NCBI RefSeq assembly: GCF_005144585.1
Contig: NZ_SSMQ01000006.1
Span: 62,001 to 126,000, forward strand
Length of the DNA: 64,000 nucleotides
Reading direction: 5' to 3'
Origin: Polyangium fumosum
GTDB taxonomy: Bacteria > Myxococcota_A > Polyangia > Polyangiales > Polyangiaceae
The notes beneath the pieces are model-generated. The model made no database searches, was not told the origin of the DNA, and was given only the letters and a program-made list of their open reading frames with translations. Both the position numbers and the translations under genes were made by a program. This document shows, one piece after another, positions 16,451 through 25,608 of this stretch; within the stretch, counting starts at the first letter, position 1, and each line of letters starts with the position of its first letter.

Positions 16451-17551
16451 TCAGGGCAAACGCGCACGGAGCAGCGCGGCAAGGCCCGGGGCCGCGTCGG
16501 GCAAGGGCCCGCGGCACGCACGACGCGCGGCGTCGAAGAGGGCCTCGGGGCGCGATAACGCGGCGCGCGCGTCCGCCTCGTCCGCGAGCCGAACGCCGAG
16601 GCCGAGCGCCTCGACGTCGAGGGCGAGGCGCACCGACTCGGGGCTCTCGTGCAGCGGAAAGACGGCGAGCGGCACGCCGGCGAGCGCGGCCTCGGCGAGC
16701 GTCGAATACCCGGCCTTCGCGAGGACGAGATCACAAGCACCGAAATAACTCTGCGGGTCGGGCGTGATGGCAGGGAAATGGACGAGCGGGCCACGCGGCG
16801 GCGAATCGGCGTGGGAGGGAGCGAGGAGCCGAACGCCCGAGGCAGGCGCGGCGGCGGAGAGGACGTCGTAAAGGACGGCGTCGAGGCTGCCGCCGAGGCC
16901 GAAGCCGAGGAGAAGGTCCCCTTCGGCGACGCCGAGCTCGCGGCGAACCATCGCGCGATCCCGGCGCGGACGGCGCGCGAGGACGCCGTCGATGTCGTGC
17001 AGGGTCGAAAGGCCGGCGAGCGGCATTGCGCCGAGGCGAAGGCGATACCCGACGCGCGCGCGGGCATAGGCGTCCGCGAGAATCTCGTCGAGCTCGCTGC
17101 CGAATCGACCGGCGTACATGTCGAGCCAGGTGAAGTTCGAGCAAACGACGGCGGGCACGCCCACGCGCTCGGCCGCGAGGATCGCGGCGGCAGGGACGTC
17201 GGCGACGACGAGCGCGGCGCCGAGGGACACGAGGCGCTCGGCCTCGATCGCGACGAGGCGGGGCAGATCCGCGCGCCACGCGGCGAGGGCCTCGCGGGAG
17301 CGGTCGAGGTCGAAGTCGAGGGCGCCGGCGCGCGGCGCGAGGCCGGGATCGAGCGAGGCGACCACGACGTCGACGGGCGCCGGGAGCAAGGGCAAGGCGG
17401 CGCGGATCATGGGCGCCGCGGCGCCGACGCAGAGCGTGACGGAGGCGCCGTCCTCGGCGAGGCGCGACGCGAGCGCGAGCATGCGGGCGGCATGACCGAA
17501 GCCATGATCGGAGGCGTAGACGACGATACGAGCGGGAGGCGCCGCGGGCAT
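16451..17551 (-). CDS. Glycosyltransferase, GT28/MurG-like fold
   Basis: A 366-residue GT-B protein. The N-terminal VYASDHGFGHAARMLALASRL is the glycine-rich donor/acceptor loop seen in MurG-like enzymes. The C-domain has DLVLAKAGYSTLAEAALAGVP, the nucleotide-sugar-binding signature, then VFPLHESPESVRLALDVEALG. No transmembrane segment is obvious. Acceptor and sugar are unknown. The ATG at 17551 is the first sensible start; the longer frame upstream runs antisense through the divergent NIF3 gene. About 60 bases separate the two divergent starts. Confidence 0.78.
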   Translation of the reverse strand: MPAAPPARIVVYASDHGFGHAARMLALASRLAEDGASVTLCVGAAAPMIRAALPLLPAPVDVVVASLDPGLAPRAGALDFDLDRSREALAAWRADLPRLVAIEAERLVSLGAALVVADVPAAAILAAERVGVPAVVCSNFTWLDMYAGRFGSELDEILADAYARARVGYRLRLGAMPLAGLSTLHDIDGVLARRPRRDRAMVRRELGVAEGDLLLGFGLGGSLDAVLYDVLSAAAPASGVRLLAPSHADSPPRGPLVHFPAITPDPQSYFGACDLVLAKAGYSTLAEAALAGVPLAVFPLHESPESVRLALDVEALGLGVRLADEADARAALSRPEALFDAARRACRGPLPDAAPGLAALLRARLP

Positions 17552-17611
17552 GGCCCTCTGGTAGCGCAAATCGGCGCGGCGGGGACGGGCTTTGTGATAA
17601 GAGCAGACCTC

Positions 17612-18418
17612 ATGCGCCTCTCCGACGTCCTCCCCGTGCTGGAATCGATCGCCCCTCTCCGGTTCGCCGAGGGCTGGGACAACGTGGGCTTGCTCGTCGG
17701 GGATCCGGCCGCGGAGGTCCGCGCGGCGCTGCTCTGCATCGATTACACGCCCGGCGTGGCGGCCGAGGCGCGGGAGAAGGGCGTCGAGTTCGTGTATTCG
17801 TACCACCCGCCGATCTTCGAGGCGATGAAGCGGGTGGTCTCGCCGGGGCCGATCTTCGAGGCGATCCGCGACGGGATCGCCATTTATTCGCCGCACACGG
17901 CGCTCGACGTCGCCGAGGGCGGGACGAACGATTTCCTGGCCGACCTCCTCGGCCTCGGCCGCAGCCTGCCCGCGCGCCGCCCGATGCGCGCGCCGGGCGC
18001 GAAAAGCGGGCCGGCGCCGGAGGGCGAATCGCTCGGGCTCGGGCGTATCGGCGAGCTCGAAGCGGAGGTGCCGCGCGACGAGCTTTTGGAGCGCATCAAG
18101 CGGGGCCTCGGAATCGAGGCGCTGCTCGTGGCAGGGCCGACGACGGGGAAGGTGCGCACGGTGGCGGCGAGCGCAGGCGCCGCGGGCGCCATGGTCGAGG
18201 ACGCGCTCTCCCAGGGGGCGGAGCTTTACCTGACGGGCGAGATGCGGCACCACGACGCGCTGCGGGCCGCGAAGCTCGGCATGACGGTCGTGTGCGCGCT
18301 GCATTCGAACAGCGAGCGGGCCGTGCTGCCGCGGATCCGGGAGCGGATCGCCGGCGCGCTGCCGGGGCTCTCGGTGTTCGTGAGCGGGGCGGATCGGGAT
18401 CCGTTCGTCGTGCGGTGA
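17612..18418 (+). CDS. NIF3-like dinuclear metal-centre protein
   Basis: A 268-residue NIF3/YbgI family protein. The family's metal ligands are visible: SYHPPIF (His), SPHTALD (His and Asp), GEMRHHD (His) and ALHSNSE (His and Glu). The first motif has Tyr-His where bacterial YbgI has His-His, as in the animal NIF3L1 branch. Members are cytosolic and conserved, but their function is unsettled; GTP cyclohydrolase-like activity has been proposed for some. Start is the ATG at 17612, divergent from the glycosyltransferase. A hairpin with a U-rich tail follows the stop. Confidence 0.88.
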   Translation: MRLSDVLPVLESIAPLRFAEGWDNVGLLVGDPAAEVRAALLCIDYTPGVAAEAREKGVEFVYSYHPPIFEAMKRVVSPGPIFEAIRDGIAIYSPHTALDVAEGGTNDFLADLLGLGRSLPARRPMRAPGAKSGPAPEGESLGLGRIGELEAEVPRDELLERIKRGLGIEALLVAGPTTGKVRTVAASAGAAGAMVEDALSQGAELYLTGEMRHHDALRAAKLGMTVVCALHSNSERAVLPRIRERIAGALPGLSVFVSGADRDPFVVR

Positions 18419-18423
18419 CGAGG

Positions 18424-18444
18424 AAAGCCGCCGGCTTTTCTTTT
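18424..18444 (+). terminator. Rho-independent terminator after the NIF3 gene
   Basis: Six bases after the NIF3 stop there is a stem AAAGCC/GGCTTT with a GCC loop, followed directly by TTTCTTTT on the plus strand. A U-tract terminator is unusual in such GC-rich DNA and separates the housekeeping genes from the restriction-modification operon that starts at 18536. Confidence 0.75.
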
Positions 18445-18535
18445 CGTACGGAGGGCTCCAAGTGGCTTCCCCTCGTCGCCAAGGTGTGTTGTTCCATAAA
18501 CGAACGACATCACTTCTGTCTGCCGAGGCTCGCCC

Positions 18536-21500
18536 GTGCCCCCTACCCTATCGCCGAACTTCGCCTACCTCGCGCACCACGACCCGCTCCTCGGCATCCT
18601 CGGCACCCAGGCCGAGCGGTACTTCGCTGACGATCCGAATACCTGTCTCATCAAGCTCCGGCAGTTCGGCGAGCGCCTCGCGAAGCACGCGGCCGCGCGC
18701 CTCGGGCTCTACACGTCACCGGCCGAGGACACGCAGGCCATCCTGATCAACCGGCTCCACGATCGCGGCGCGCTCGACGTCCGCACGAAGCAGCTCTTCC
18801 ACGATCTGCGCCTCCTCGGGAACAAGGCCGCGCACGAGGTCCAGGGCTCGCACCACGAGGCGCTGCACCAGCTCAAGATGGCCCGCGAGCTCGGCGTCTG
18901 GTTCCAGCGCTCGTTCGGCAACCATCGCAAGTTCGACCCGGGCCCCTTCGTCCCGCCTCCGGGGCCGAATGATGACGCCGAGCTCGCGAAGGAGCTCGCC
19001 GCGCTCCGCGAGGAGCTCGCGAAGAGCAAGGTCGACGTCGAGGCCATGCGCGCCGCGGCCGAGGCGGAGGCGCGCAAGCGGCTCACGGCGGAGCAGATCG
19101 CGCAGAAGGAGGCCGACGAGCGGGCCCTCTGGGAGGCGCTCGCCACCGAGGAGGCCGAGCGGCGCGCGAAGGACGTGGAGGCCGTCGCGAAGCAGAAGGC
19201 CGCGATCGAGACGGAGCTGGCTGCGCTCCAGGCCAAGGCCGCCGCTGCTCCGGCCGAGACGATGCAGTTCCTCACGCGCGCGGCCGAGGCGTCGCGCGAT
19301 GTCTACCTCGACGAGGCCGCGACGCGCCGGCTCATCGACGAGCAGCTCCGCGCCGTCGGGTGGGAGGTCGACTCCGAGCGGCTCTCGTACAAGCGTGGCG
19401 CGCGGCCCGAGAAGGGGAAGAATCGCGCGATCGCCGAGTGGCCCACGGAGAATGGCCGGGCCGATTACGTGCTCTTCGTCGGCACCGTGGCCCTCGGTGT
19501 CGTCGAGGCGAAGCGGTTCCACAAGGACGTCGCCGGCAAGCTCGATCAATCGGCGCGGTACAGCGTCGGCATTCTCGCGAAGGACGGCGTGGCGTTTGCC
19601 GGCGGGCCGTGGGGGAAAGGGAAACACCGGGTGCCGTTCCACTTCGCCACGAACGGCCGGCCCTACCTCGAACAGCTCCGGGAAAAGAGCGGCATCTGGT
19701 TCCGCGACGCGCGCCGGGACGAACATGCGGGCAAGCCGCTCCAGGGCTGGTATTCGCCGGAGGGCCTCGAAGCCCTGCTGAAGCAGGACATCGGCGCGGC
19801 GCACGACAAGCTCCGCCACGAGCCGACGGGCTACCTCGGCCTACGCGCGTATCAGATCCGTGCGATCCAGGCCGTCGAGGCCTCGATCGAGGCAGGAAAC
19901 CCGAGCTGCCTCGTCGCGATGGCCACGGGCACCGGCAAGACGAAGACCGCCATCGGGCTCGTGTATCGGCTCATCAAGGCCAAGCGCTTCCGCCGCGTGC
20001 TTTTCCTCGTCGATCGAAGCGCGCTCGGCGAGCAGACGCGTGATGCGTTCAAAGAGACGAAGCTCGAGAACCTGCAAGCGTTTCATCAGATCTTCGACAT
20101 GAAGGAGCTCGGGGACATCAAGCCCGAGGGAGACACGAAGCTCCACATCGCCACGGTGCAGAGCCTCGTGAAGCGGGTCCTCAATGCCACGGATCCCGCC
20201 GACGTCCCGCCGGTCGATCAATACGACTGCCTCGTCGTCGACGAATGCCACCGCGGCTACACGCTCGATCGGGAGCTCTCGGAGACCGAGCTCGGCTTCC
20301 GTGACTTCGACGACTACATCTCCAAGTATCGGCGTGTCCTCGACCATTTCGACGCGGTGAAGATCGGCCTCACGGCCACGCCCGCGCTGCATACGACCGA
20401 GATCTTCGGCGCGCCTGCGTTCCGTTACTCGTACCGCGAGGCCGTGATCGACGGGATGCTCGTCGACCACGAGCCGCCGATCCGCATCGTGACGGAGCTC
20501 GCGCAGAAGGGGATCCAGTGGGCCAAGGGCGAGGACGTCAAGGTCTACGATCCGGGCAAGGCGCAGCTCGACCTGATTCACCTCGCAGACGAGGTGAAGA
20601 TCGAGATCGAGGGCTTCAACCGCGCCGTCATCACGGAGAACTTCAACCGCGCCGTCTGCGAGGAGCTCGCGAACCACATCGACCCGATGGGCGACGCGAA
20701 GACGCTGGTGTTCGCGGTGAACGACGACCACGCCCAGCTCGTCGAGCGCCTGCTCCGTGAAGCGTTCACCACGAAATACGGCGCGCTCGACAACGACGCG
20801 GTCAAAAAGATCACGGGCAGCAGCGACAAGCCACTCCAGCGCATCCGCGAGTACAAGAACGAACGCCTGCCGAATGTGGCGATCACGGTCGACCTGCTCA
20901 CGACGGGCATCGACGTCCCGCGTATCTCGAACCTCGTCTTCCTCCGCCGCGTCAAGAGCCGCATTCTTTACGAGCAGATGCTCGGCCGCGCGACGCGGTT
21001 ATGCCCCGAGATCGGAAAGACCGTCTTCCGCGTCTTCGACGCCGTGGAGCTCTACGACGCTCTTTCGCAATACACGGAGATGAAGCCCGTCGCGCCCTCG
21101 CCGACGGTCACCTTCGCGCAGCTCGTCGCGGAGCTCGGGCACGCGGACCCCGAGGCGCGCAAGCTCGCGCTCGACCAGCTCGTCGCCAAGCTCCGGCGCA
21201 GGGCACCGGCCCTGAAGGGCGAAGACCTCTCGCGCTTCGAGGGCATTGCCTCGATGTCCCCGCCTTCGCTCGCCGCGATGCTCCGCCGGCAGAGCCCCGA
21301 GGAGGCCGCGGCGTGGTTCGGGCAGCATGGGTATCTCGTGCCGGTGCTCGACGGGCGGTTCGGCGAGACGCGGCCGCTGCTCGTCTCCGACCACGCCGAT
21401 CGGGTCGTGGCCGTCGAGGTCGGTTATGGCAAGGGGACACGCCCGGAGGATTATCTCGACAGTTTTTCCGCGTTCCTGCGGGAGAACATGAACAAAATCC

Positions 21501-21949
21501 CGGCGCTCGTGGTGATCACGCAGCGCCCGCGGGACCTCACGCGCGCGGCGCTGCGCGAGCTGCTCCTCGCGCTCGACGCGAAGGGGTACACCGAGGCGGC
21601 CTTGCAGGCGGCGTGGCGGCAGGCGTCGAACGCGGACATCGCGGCGTCGATCATCGGCTACATCCGCAAGGCCGCGCTCGGCGATCCGCTCGTCCCGTAC
21701 GAGGAGCGGGTGGCGCGGGCTGTGAACAAGATCCTCGCGCGGCCGGGCTGGACGTCGATCCAGCGGCAATGGCTCCAGCGGATCGGCAAGCAGCTCGAAC
21801 GGGAGCGGGTCGTGGATCCCGCCACGATCGACGAGAGCGAGGCATTCAAGTCGAACGGCGGGTTCAAGCACCTCGACAAGGTGTTCTCCGGCAAGCTCGA
21901 CGCGATCCTCGGGGATCTGCGGGAAGAGGTCTGGAAGGACGCGGGGTGA
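18536..21949 (+). CDS. hsdR: Type I restriction-modification, restriction subunit HsdR
   Basis: A 1137-residue HsdR. An N-terminal DUF4145-like domain (about 5-135) and a charged coiled coil (about 140-240) precede the nuclease domain, where VVEAKR near residue 322 holds the E-x-K of the PD-(D/E)xK site. The motor has Walker A MATGTGKTKT (about 461), VVDECHRG (about 567), GLTATPA and, at the C-terminal helicase lobe, LYEQMLGRATRL. An EcoEI-type C-terminal domain follows. It translocates DNA and cuts when the complex meets unmethylated sites. Start is a GTG at 18536 behind a GAGG. It opens the hsdRMS operon. Confidence 0.95.
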   Translation: MPPTLSPNFAYLAHHDPLLGILGTQAERYFADDPNTCLIKLRQFGERLAKHAAARLGLYTSPAEDTQAILINRLHDRGALDVRTKQLFHDLRLLGNKAAHEVQGSHHEALHQLKMARELGVWFQRSFGNHRKFDPGPFVPPPGPNDDAELAKELAALREELAKSKVDVEAMRAAAEAEARKRLTAEQIAQKEADERALWEALATEEAERRAKDVEAVAKQKAAIETELAALQAKAAAAPAETMQFLTRAAEASRDVYLDEAATRRLIDEQLRAVGWEVDSERLSYKRGARPEKGKNRAIAEWPTENGRADYVLFVGTVALGVVEAKRFHKDVAGKLDQSARYSVGILAKDGVAFAGGPWGKGKHRVPFHFATNGRPYLEQLREKSGIWFRDARRDEHAGKPLQGWYSPEGLEALLKQDIGAAHDKLRHEPTGYLGLRAYQIRAIQAVEASIEAGNPSCLVAMATGTGKTKTAIGLVYRLIKAKRFRRVLFLVDRSALGEQTRDAFKETKLENLQAFHQIFDMKELGDIKPEGDTKLHIATVQSLVKRVLNATDPADVPPVDQYDCLVVDECHRGYTLDRELSETELGFRDFDDYISKYRRVLDHFDAVKIGLTATPALHTTEIFGAPAFRYSYREAVIDGMLVDHEPPIRIVTELAQKGIQWAKGEDVKVYDPGKAQLDLIHLADEVKIEIEGFNRAVITENFNRAVCEELANHIDPMGDAKTLVFAVNDDHAQLVERLLREAFTTKYGALDNDAVKKITGSSDKPLQRIREYKNERLPNVAITVDLLTTGIDVPRISNLVFLRRVKSRILYEQMLGRATRLCPEIGKTVFRVFDAVELYDALSQYTEMKPVAPSPTVTFAQLVAELGHADPEARKLALDQLVAKLRRRAPALKGEDLSRFEGIASMSPPSLAAMLRRQSPEEAAAWFGQHGYLVPVLDGRFGETRPLLVSDHADRVVAVEVGYGKGTRPEDYLDSFSAFLRENMNKIPALVVITQRPRDLTRAALRELLLALDAKGYTEAALQAAWRQASNADIAASIIGYIRKAALGDPLVPYEERVARAVNKILARPGWTSIQRQWLQRIGKQLERERVVDPATIDESEAFKSNGGFKHLDKVFSGKLDAILGDLREEVWKDAG

Positions 21950-22036
21950 AGGGGAACCCGACGACGGGCGTGCGCTGCAAGCGCCCTTTACCTCCGCGCC
22001 GGACTCGCGTAGTTCTTCCGCCGGAACCCCCCCGCC

Positions 22037-23458
22037 ATGTCCACCACCGACATCGTCCAGAAGCTCTGGAACCTCTGCCACGTCCTGCGCGACGACGGCA
22101 TCACTTACCACCAGTACGTCACCGAGCTGACCTACCTTCTCTTTCTCAAGATGATGAAGGAGACGGACCAGGAGAAACACCTGCCAAAGGGCTATCGGTG
22201 GGGGGATCTCGAAACGAAGGACGGCATCGAGCAGCTCCATTTCTATCGGGCGCTGCTGCTGCACCTCGGCACGGAGGGCTCGGGGCGGGTGCAGGCCATC
22301 TTCGCGAATGCGACGACGTCGCTCAAGGTGCCGCGGAACCTGAAGAAGCTCGTGGACGCGATCGACGGGCTCGACTGGTATTCGGCGCGGACCGAGGGGC
22401 TCGGGGATCTTTACGAGGGGCTGCTCGAAAAGAACGCGGCGGAGAAGAAGTCGGGGGCGGGGCAATACTTCACGCCGCGGCCGCTCATCGATTCGATGGT
22501 GCACCTCGTGAAGCCGCAGCCGGGGGAGAAGGTGCAGGACCCGGCGGCGGGGACGGCGGGGTTTTTGATCGCGGCCGACCGGTACATCAAGGGCGAGACG
22601 GACCAGCTCTTCACGCTCGACGCGAAGGAGCAGGCGTTCCAGAAGAAGAAGGCGTTTTACGGCGTGGAGCTCGTGCCGGACGCGCATCGGCTCGCGCTGA
22701 TGAACCTGATGCTGCACGACATCGAGGGCGAGCTTTCGCTCGGGGATACGCTCTCGTCGCTCGGCACGCAGCTCGACAAGGCGGACGTGATCCTGACGAA
22801 CCCGCCCTTCGGCACGAAGAAGGGCGGCGGGCTGCCGACGCGGGACGATTTTACCTTTCCGACGTCGAACAAGCAGCTCGCGTTTTTGCAGCACATCTAT
22901 CGAGGGCTGCGGCCGGGTGGTCGGGCGGCGGTGGTGCTGCCGGACAACGTGTTGTTCGAGGAGAATACGGGGACGGAGATCCGGCGGGACCTGATGGAGA
23001 AGTGTGATCTGCACACGATCCTGCGGCTGCCGACGGGGATTTTTTATGCGCAGGGGGTGAAGACGAACGTCCTGTTCTTCACGCGCGGGGCGACGGACAA
23101 GGGCCACACGAAGGCGGTGTGGGTGTTCGACATGCGGGCGAACATGCCTTCGTTCGGGAAGCGGACGCCGCTCGGGCGGGATCATTTTGCCGAGTTCGAG
23201 GCGGCGTTCGGGAAGGATCCGCTGGGGAAGAGCAAGCGGAAGGATCAGGGGGAGGCGGGGCGGTTCCGGAAGTTCACGCGGGAGGAGATTCGGGGGCGGG
23301 GGGACAACCTCGATATTGCGTGGCTGAAGGATGAGAGTGTCCGGGGCGCGGATGATCTGCCGGAGCCGGAGGAGATTGCGGACGAGATTTTGGAGAGGTT
23401 GCGGGTGGCGGTGGCGGAGATTGAGGGGTTGCGGGCGGAGTTGGAGGTTGGGGCATGA
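22037..23458 (+). CDS. hsdM: Type I restriction-modification, N6-adenine methyltransferase HsdM
   Basis: A 473-residue HsdM. An N-terminal helical domain (LWNLCHVLRDDGITYHQYVT) precedes the methylase core, with motif I DPAAGTAGFL (about 167) and catalytic motif IV NPPFG (about 255), plus GAGQYFTPRPLIDSMV. It methylates adenine in the sequence chosen by HsdS and is required for restriction. The gap to hsdR is 87 bases, and the stop overlaps hsdS by four bases. The 3' third has unusually G-rich codon runs compared with hsdR. Confidence 0.96.
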   Translation: MSTTDIVQKLWNLCHVLRDDGITYHQYVTELTYLLFLKMMKETDQEKHLPKGYRWGDLETKDGIEQLHFYRALLLHLGTEGSGRVQAIFANATTSLKVPRNLKKLVDAIDGLDWYSARTEGLGDLYEGLLEKNAAEKKSGAGQYFTPRPLIDSMVHLVKPQPGEKVQDPAAGTAGFLIAADRYIKGETDQLFTLDAKEQAFQKKKAFYGVELVPDAHRLALMNLMLHDIEGELSLGDTLSSLGTQLDKADVILTNPPFGTKKGGGLPTRDDFTFPTSNKQLAFLQHIYRGLRPGGRAAVVLPDNVLFEENTGTEIRRDLMEKCDLHTILRLPTGIFYAQGVKTNVLFFTRGATDKGHTKAVWVFDMRANMPSFGKRTPLGRDHFAEFEAAFGKDPLGKSKRKDQGEAGRFRKFTREEIRGRGDNLDIAWLKDESVRGADDLPEPEEIADEILERLRVAVAEIEGLRAELEVGA

Positions 23459-25005
23459 GTGAACTTCCGTCTGGCTGGAGTGCAGTCAAACTGCGGGATG
23501 TCGCTCCGAGCATTACTTATGGCCATACCGCATCGGCCACGGAACAGAGGATAGGTCCACGCTTCCTAAGAATTACGGATATCCAGGACGACCATGTTGA
23601 ATGGGCAACCGTTCCGTTCTGTGGCTGTGACGACGTCGAGAAGTACCAGCTCGCTTCGGGTGACATCGTCGTGGCGAGGACGGGGGCGACGACAGGAAAA
23701 AGCTTCCTGATCAAGACCCTACCTGAGCAGGCCATTTTTGCTTCGTATCTCATCCGCATACAGCCAGGGCGCGCCGTGCAACCGGAATACCTTGGCTGGT
23801 TTATGAGAACCCCCGCGTATTGGGAGCAGATTACGACGGTCAGCAAGGGTACGGCGCAACCAGGCGCCAATGCCTCCCTTCTTGGGGAACTGGACGTCCC
23901 ACTTGCGCCCGTAGCCGAACAACGCCGCATCGTCTCCAAAATCGAATCCCTCACCACCCGGAGCCGCCGCGCCAAGGAAGCGCTCGACGCCGTCCCCGAT
24001 CTCCTCGAACAGTTCCGCCAGTCCGTGCTCGCCGCCGCGTTCCGCGGGGATCTGACCGCCGCGTGGCGCGAGAAGAACCCCGACGTGGAGCCGGCCGAGG
24101 TGCTCCTCCAGCGCATCCGCGCCGAGCGGCGGCGGCGGTGGGAGGAGGCGGAGTTCGCGAAGATGCGGGCGAAGGGGAAGGTGCCGGGGGATGATCGGTG
24201 GAAGGCGAAGTACGAGGAGCCGGAGCCGGTCGATGCGAGTGAGCTGCCGGAGTTGCCGGAGGGGTGGTGTTGGGCGCCAGCTGCTGCGATTGTCGCCGGT
24301 GACGCCGATATCGTTTATGGCATAGTCCAGCCTGGCCCTGTAGTGGAAGATGGTATCCCCTACGTAAGGGGGATGGATATCGAAGATGGCGTAATACTCG
24401 AGCATCAGCTCCTACGCACAGCTCCTGAGATAGCGGCTCGTTATGACCGCGCGGCGCTACGAGGTGGAGATGTTCTTCTTGGGATCATTCGTGCGACAAA
24501 GGTTGCCATCGTTCCCCCCACGTTGGACGGAGCGAATATCACACAGGGTACTGCCCGGTTCCGGCCTGCAGCCGGGATATTGACGGAAGTTCTGGCCGGA
24601 TGGCTTGAGAGTCCACTTGCGCAAGAGTCACTGCACGCGATGTACCGTGGTATTGACATGCCAGGACTGAACTTGCGCGATGTGCGCCGTCTGCCAGTAC
24701 CGGTAATTCCACTTGCTGAACAGGAAGTGCTGGCTGCCGTGCTGCTGAAGTTCAAATCGCGTGAGCGAGCACTGCGGGATCACATGTCCGAAATCCTCCG
24801 CGCGGCAGCATCCGTCGACCGCGCCATCCTCTCCAAAGCCTTCCGCGGCGAGCTCGTCCCCCAAGACCCCACCGACGAACCCGCCTCGGCCCTCCTCGAA
24901 CGCCTCCGCGCCGAAGCCACCGATCCGACCGGCAAGAAGCCCAAGGGCGGCAAACGGCGCGGCGCCGAGGGGCGCAAGGGCACGGCGGCGCGCGTGTCCG
25001 ATTGA
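23455..25005 (+). CDS. hsdS: Type I restriction-modification, specificity subunit HsdS
   Basis: A 516-residue HsdS with two target recognition domains (about 1-155 and about 270-430), each followed by a conserved helical spacer: LAEQRRIVSKIESLTTRSRR and LAEQEVLAAVLLKFKSRER, with AAAFRGDL and SKAFRGEL repeats. The two domains read two half-sites and set the recognition sequence. Both are clearly less GC-rich than their spacers and the rest of the operon, as expected when domains are swapped by recombination. A charged insertion (RAERRRRWEEAEFAKMRAKG) lies before the second domain. Specificity cannot be read from sequence. Confidence 0.95.
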   Translation: MSELPSGWSAVKLRDVAPSITYGHTASATEQRIGPRFLRITDIQDDHVEWATVPFCGCDDVEKYQLASGDIVVARTGATTGKSFLIKTLPEQAIFASYLIRIQPGRAVQPEYLGWFMRTPAYWEQITTVSKGTAQPGANASLLGELDVPLAPVAEQRRIVSKIESLTTRSRRAKEALDAVPDLLEQFRQSVLAAAFRGDLTAAWREKNPDVEPAEVLLQRIRAERRRRWEEAEFAKMRAKGKVPGDDRWKAKYEEPEPVDASELPELPEGWCWAPAAAIVAGDADIVYGIVQPGPVVEDGIPYVRGMDIEDGVILEHQLLRTAPEIAARYDRAALRGGDVLLGIIRATKVAIVPPTLDGANITQGTARFRPAAGILTEVLAGWLESPLAQESLHAMYRGIDMPGLNLRDVRRLPVPVIPLAEQEVLAAVLLKFKSRERALRDHMSEILRAAASVDRAILSKAFRGELVPQDPTDEPASALLERLRAEATDPTGKKPKGGKRRGAEGRKGTAARVSD

Positions 25006-25608
25006 CACCCGCGTGCCCACGGCGAGGCATGCGCGCCAGGACACCCACTGCGCGCGGCCGGAGGCAAGATTCCACCGGTCCACCTCACGACCCGCCGCCG
25101 GCTGCGCCCGCTGCCGCTCGCCGCTCCCGATTCGCCTCCGCCCCCCGCCTCCACCGTTGCTCTCGCGTCTCCGAACGTCCCGACCGCCGCGCGTCACCGT
25201 GACGCGTGCCCGTTCGCGTCTTCGAACACCCTCGCGTCACGCTCTCCTCCCGGGTCTCCGAAGCTTCGAACACCCACGCGTCACGTTTCCCTGCGCCCGT
25301 TGGAACGACCGATCCCCCTCGCGTCACCGTCTCCAGCGGGTCTCCCCACGTTCGAACACCCTCGCGTCACGGTGACGCGTGCCTTGTTCGGACGTTCGAA
25401 CACCCTCGCGTCACGCTCTCCCGCGACCCTTCGAACGTTCGGGCACCCTCGCACGCCCGAAACCTGCTCGTCCACCGCAGATGGGAGAATTCAGGCGACG
25501 GAGAGGGCAGACATCCCCTGGCGAGCGGATCGGGGCATTCCTCGGCATTCGTAGGAGGAAGCTTCCCGTCAGGCCGGAGGGGCCGATACCCTCCGCGCGG
25601 GAGTTCCC
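25006..25608. other. 603-bp intergenic region, largely a tandem repeat array
   Basis: No gene is supported between hsdS and the AHH-toxin-like gene. The overlapping open frames merely translate the repeat units in different frames. The first 130 bases are proline/arginine-type sequence without signals. The middle holds the 43/44-bp repeats listed separately. The last 150 bases should contain the promoter of the gene at 25609, with GTAGGAGGAAG near 25550 as a purine-rich element too far away to be its ribosome-binding site. Confidence 0.7.
25178..25460. repeat. Degenerate 43/44-bp tandem repeat array
   Basis: Units begin at about 25178, 25221, 25265, 25308, 25351, 25395 and 25438, giving spacings of 43, 44, 43, 43, 44 and 43 bases. 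The best-kept core is TTCGAACACCCTCGCGTCAC; the other half is variable pyrimidine-rich sequence. Two units (25191-25205 and 25364-25378) contain the palindrome GCGTCAC-N-GTGACGC. The even spacing of close to four helical turns would place the cores on one DNA face. There are no cas genes, and the variable halves are related to one another, so this is not CRISPR. Confidence 0.85.

Noticed and set aside
25178-25460. CRISPR-like array of conserved cores and variable halves
   Set aside because: The variable halves resemble each other, units are degenerate, and there are no cas genes.
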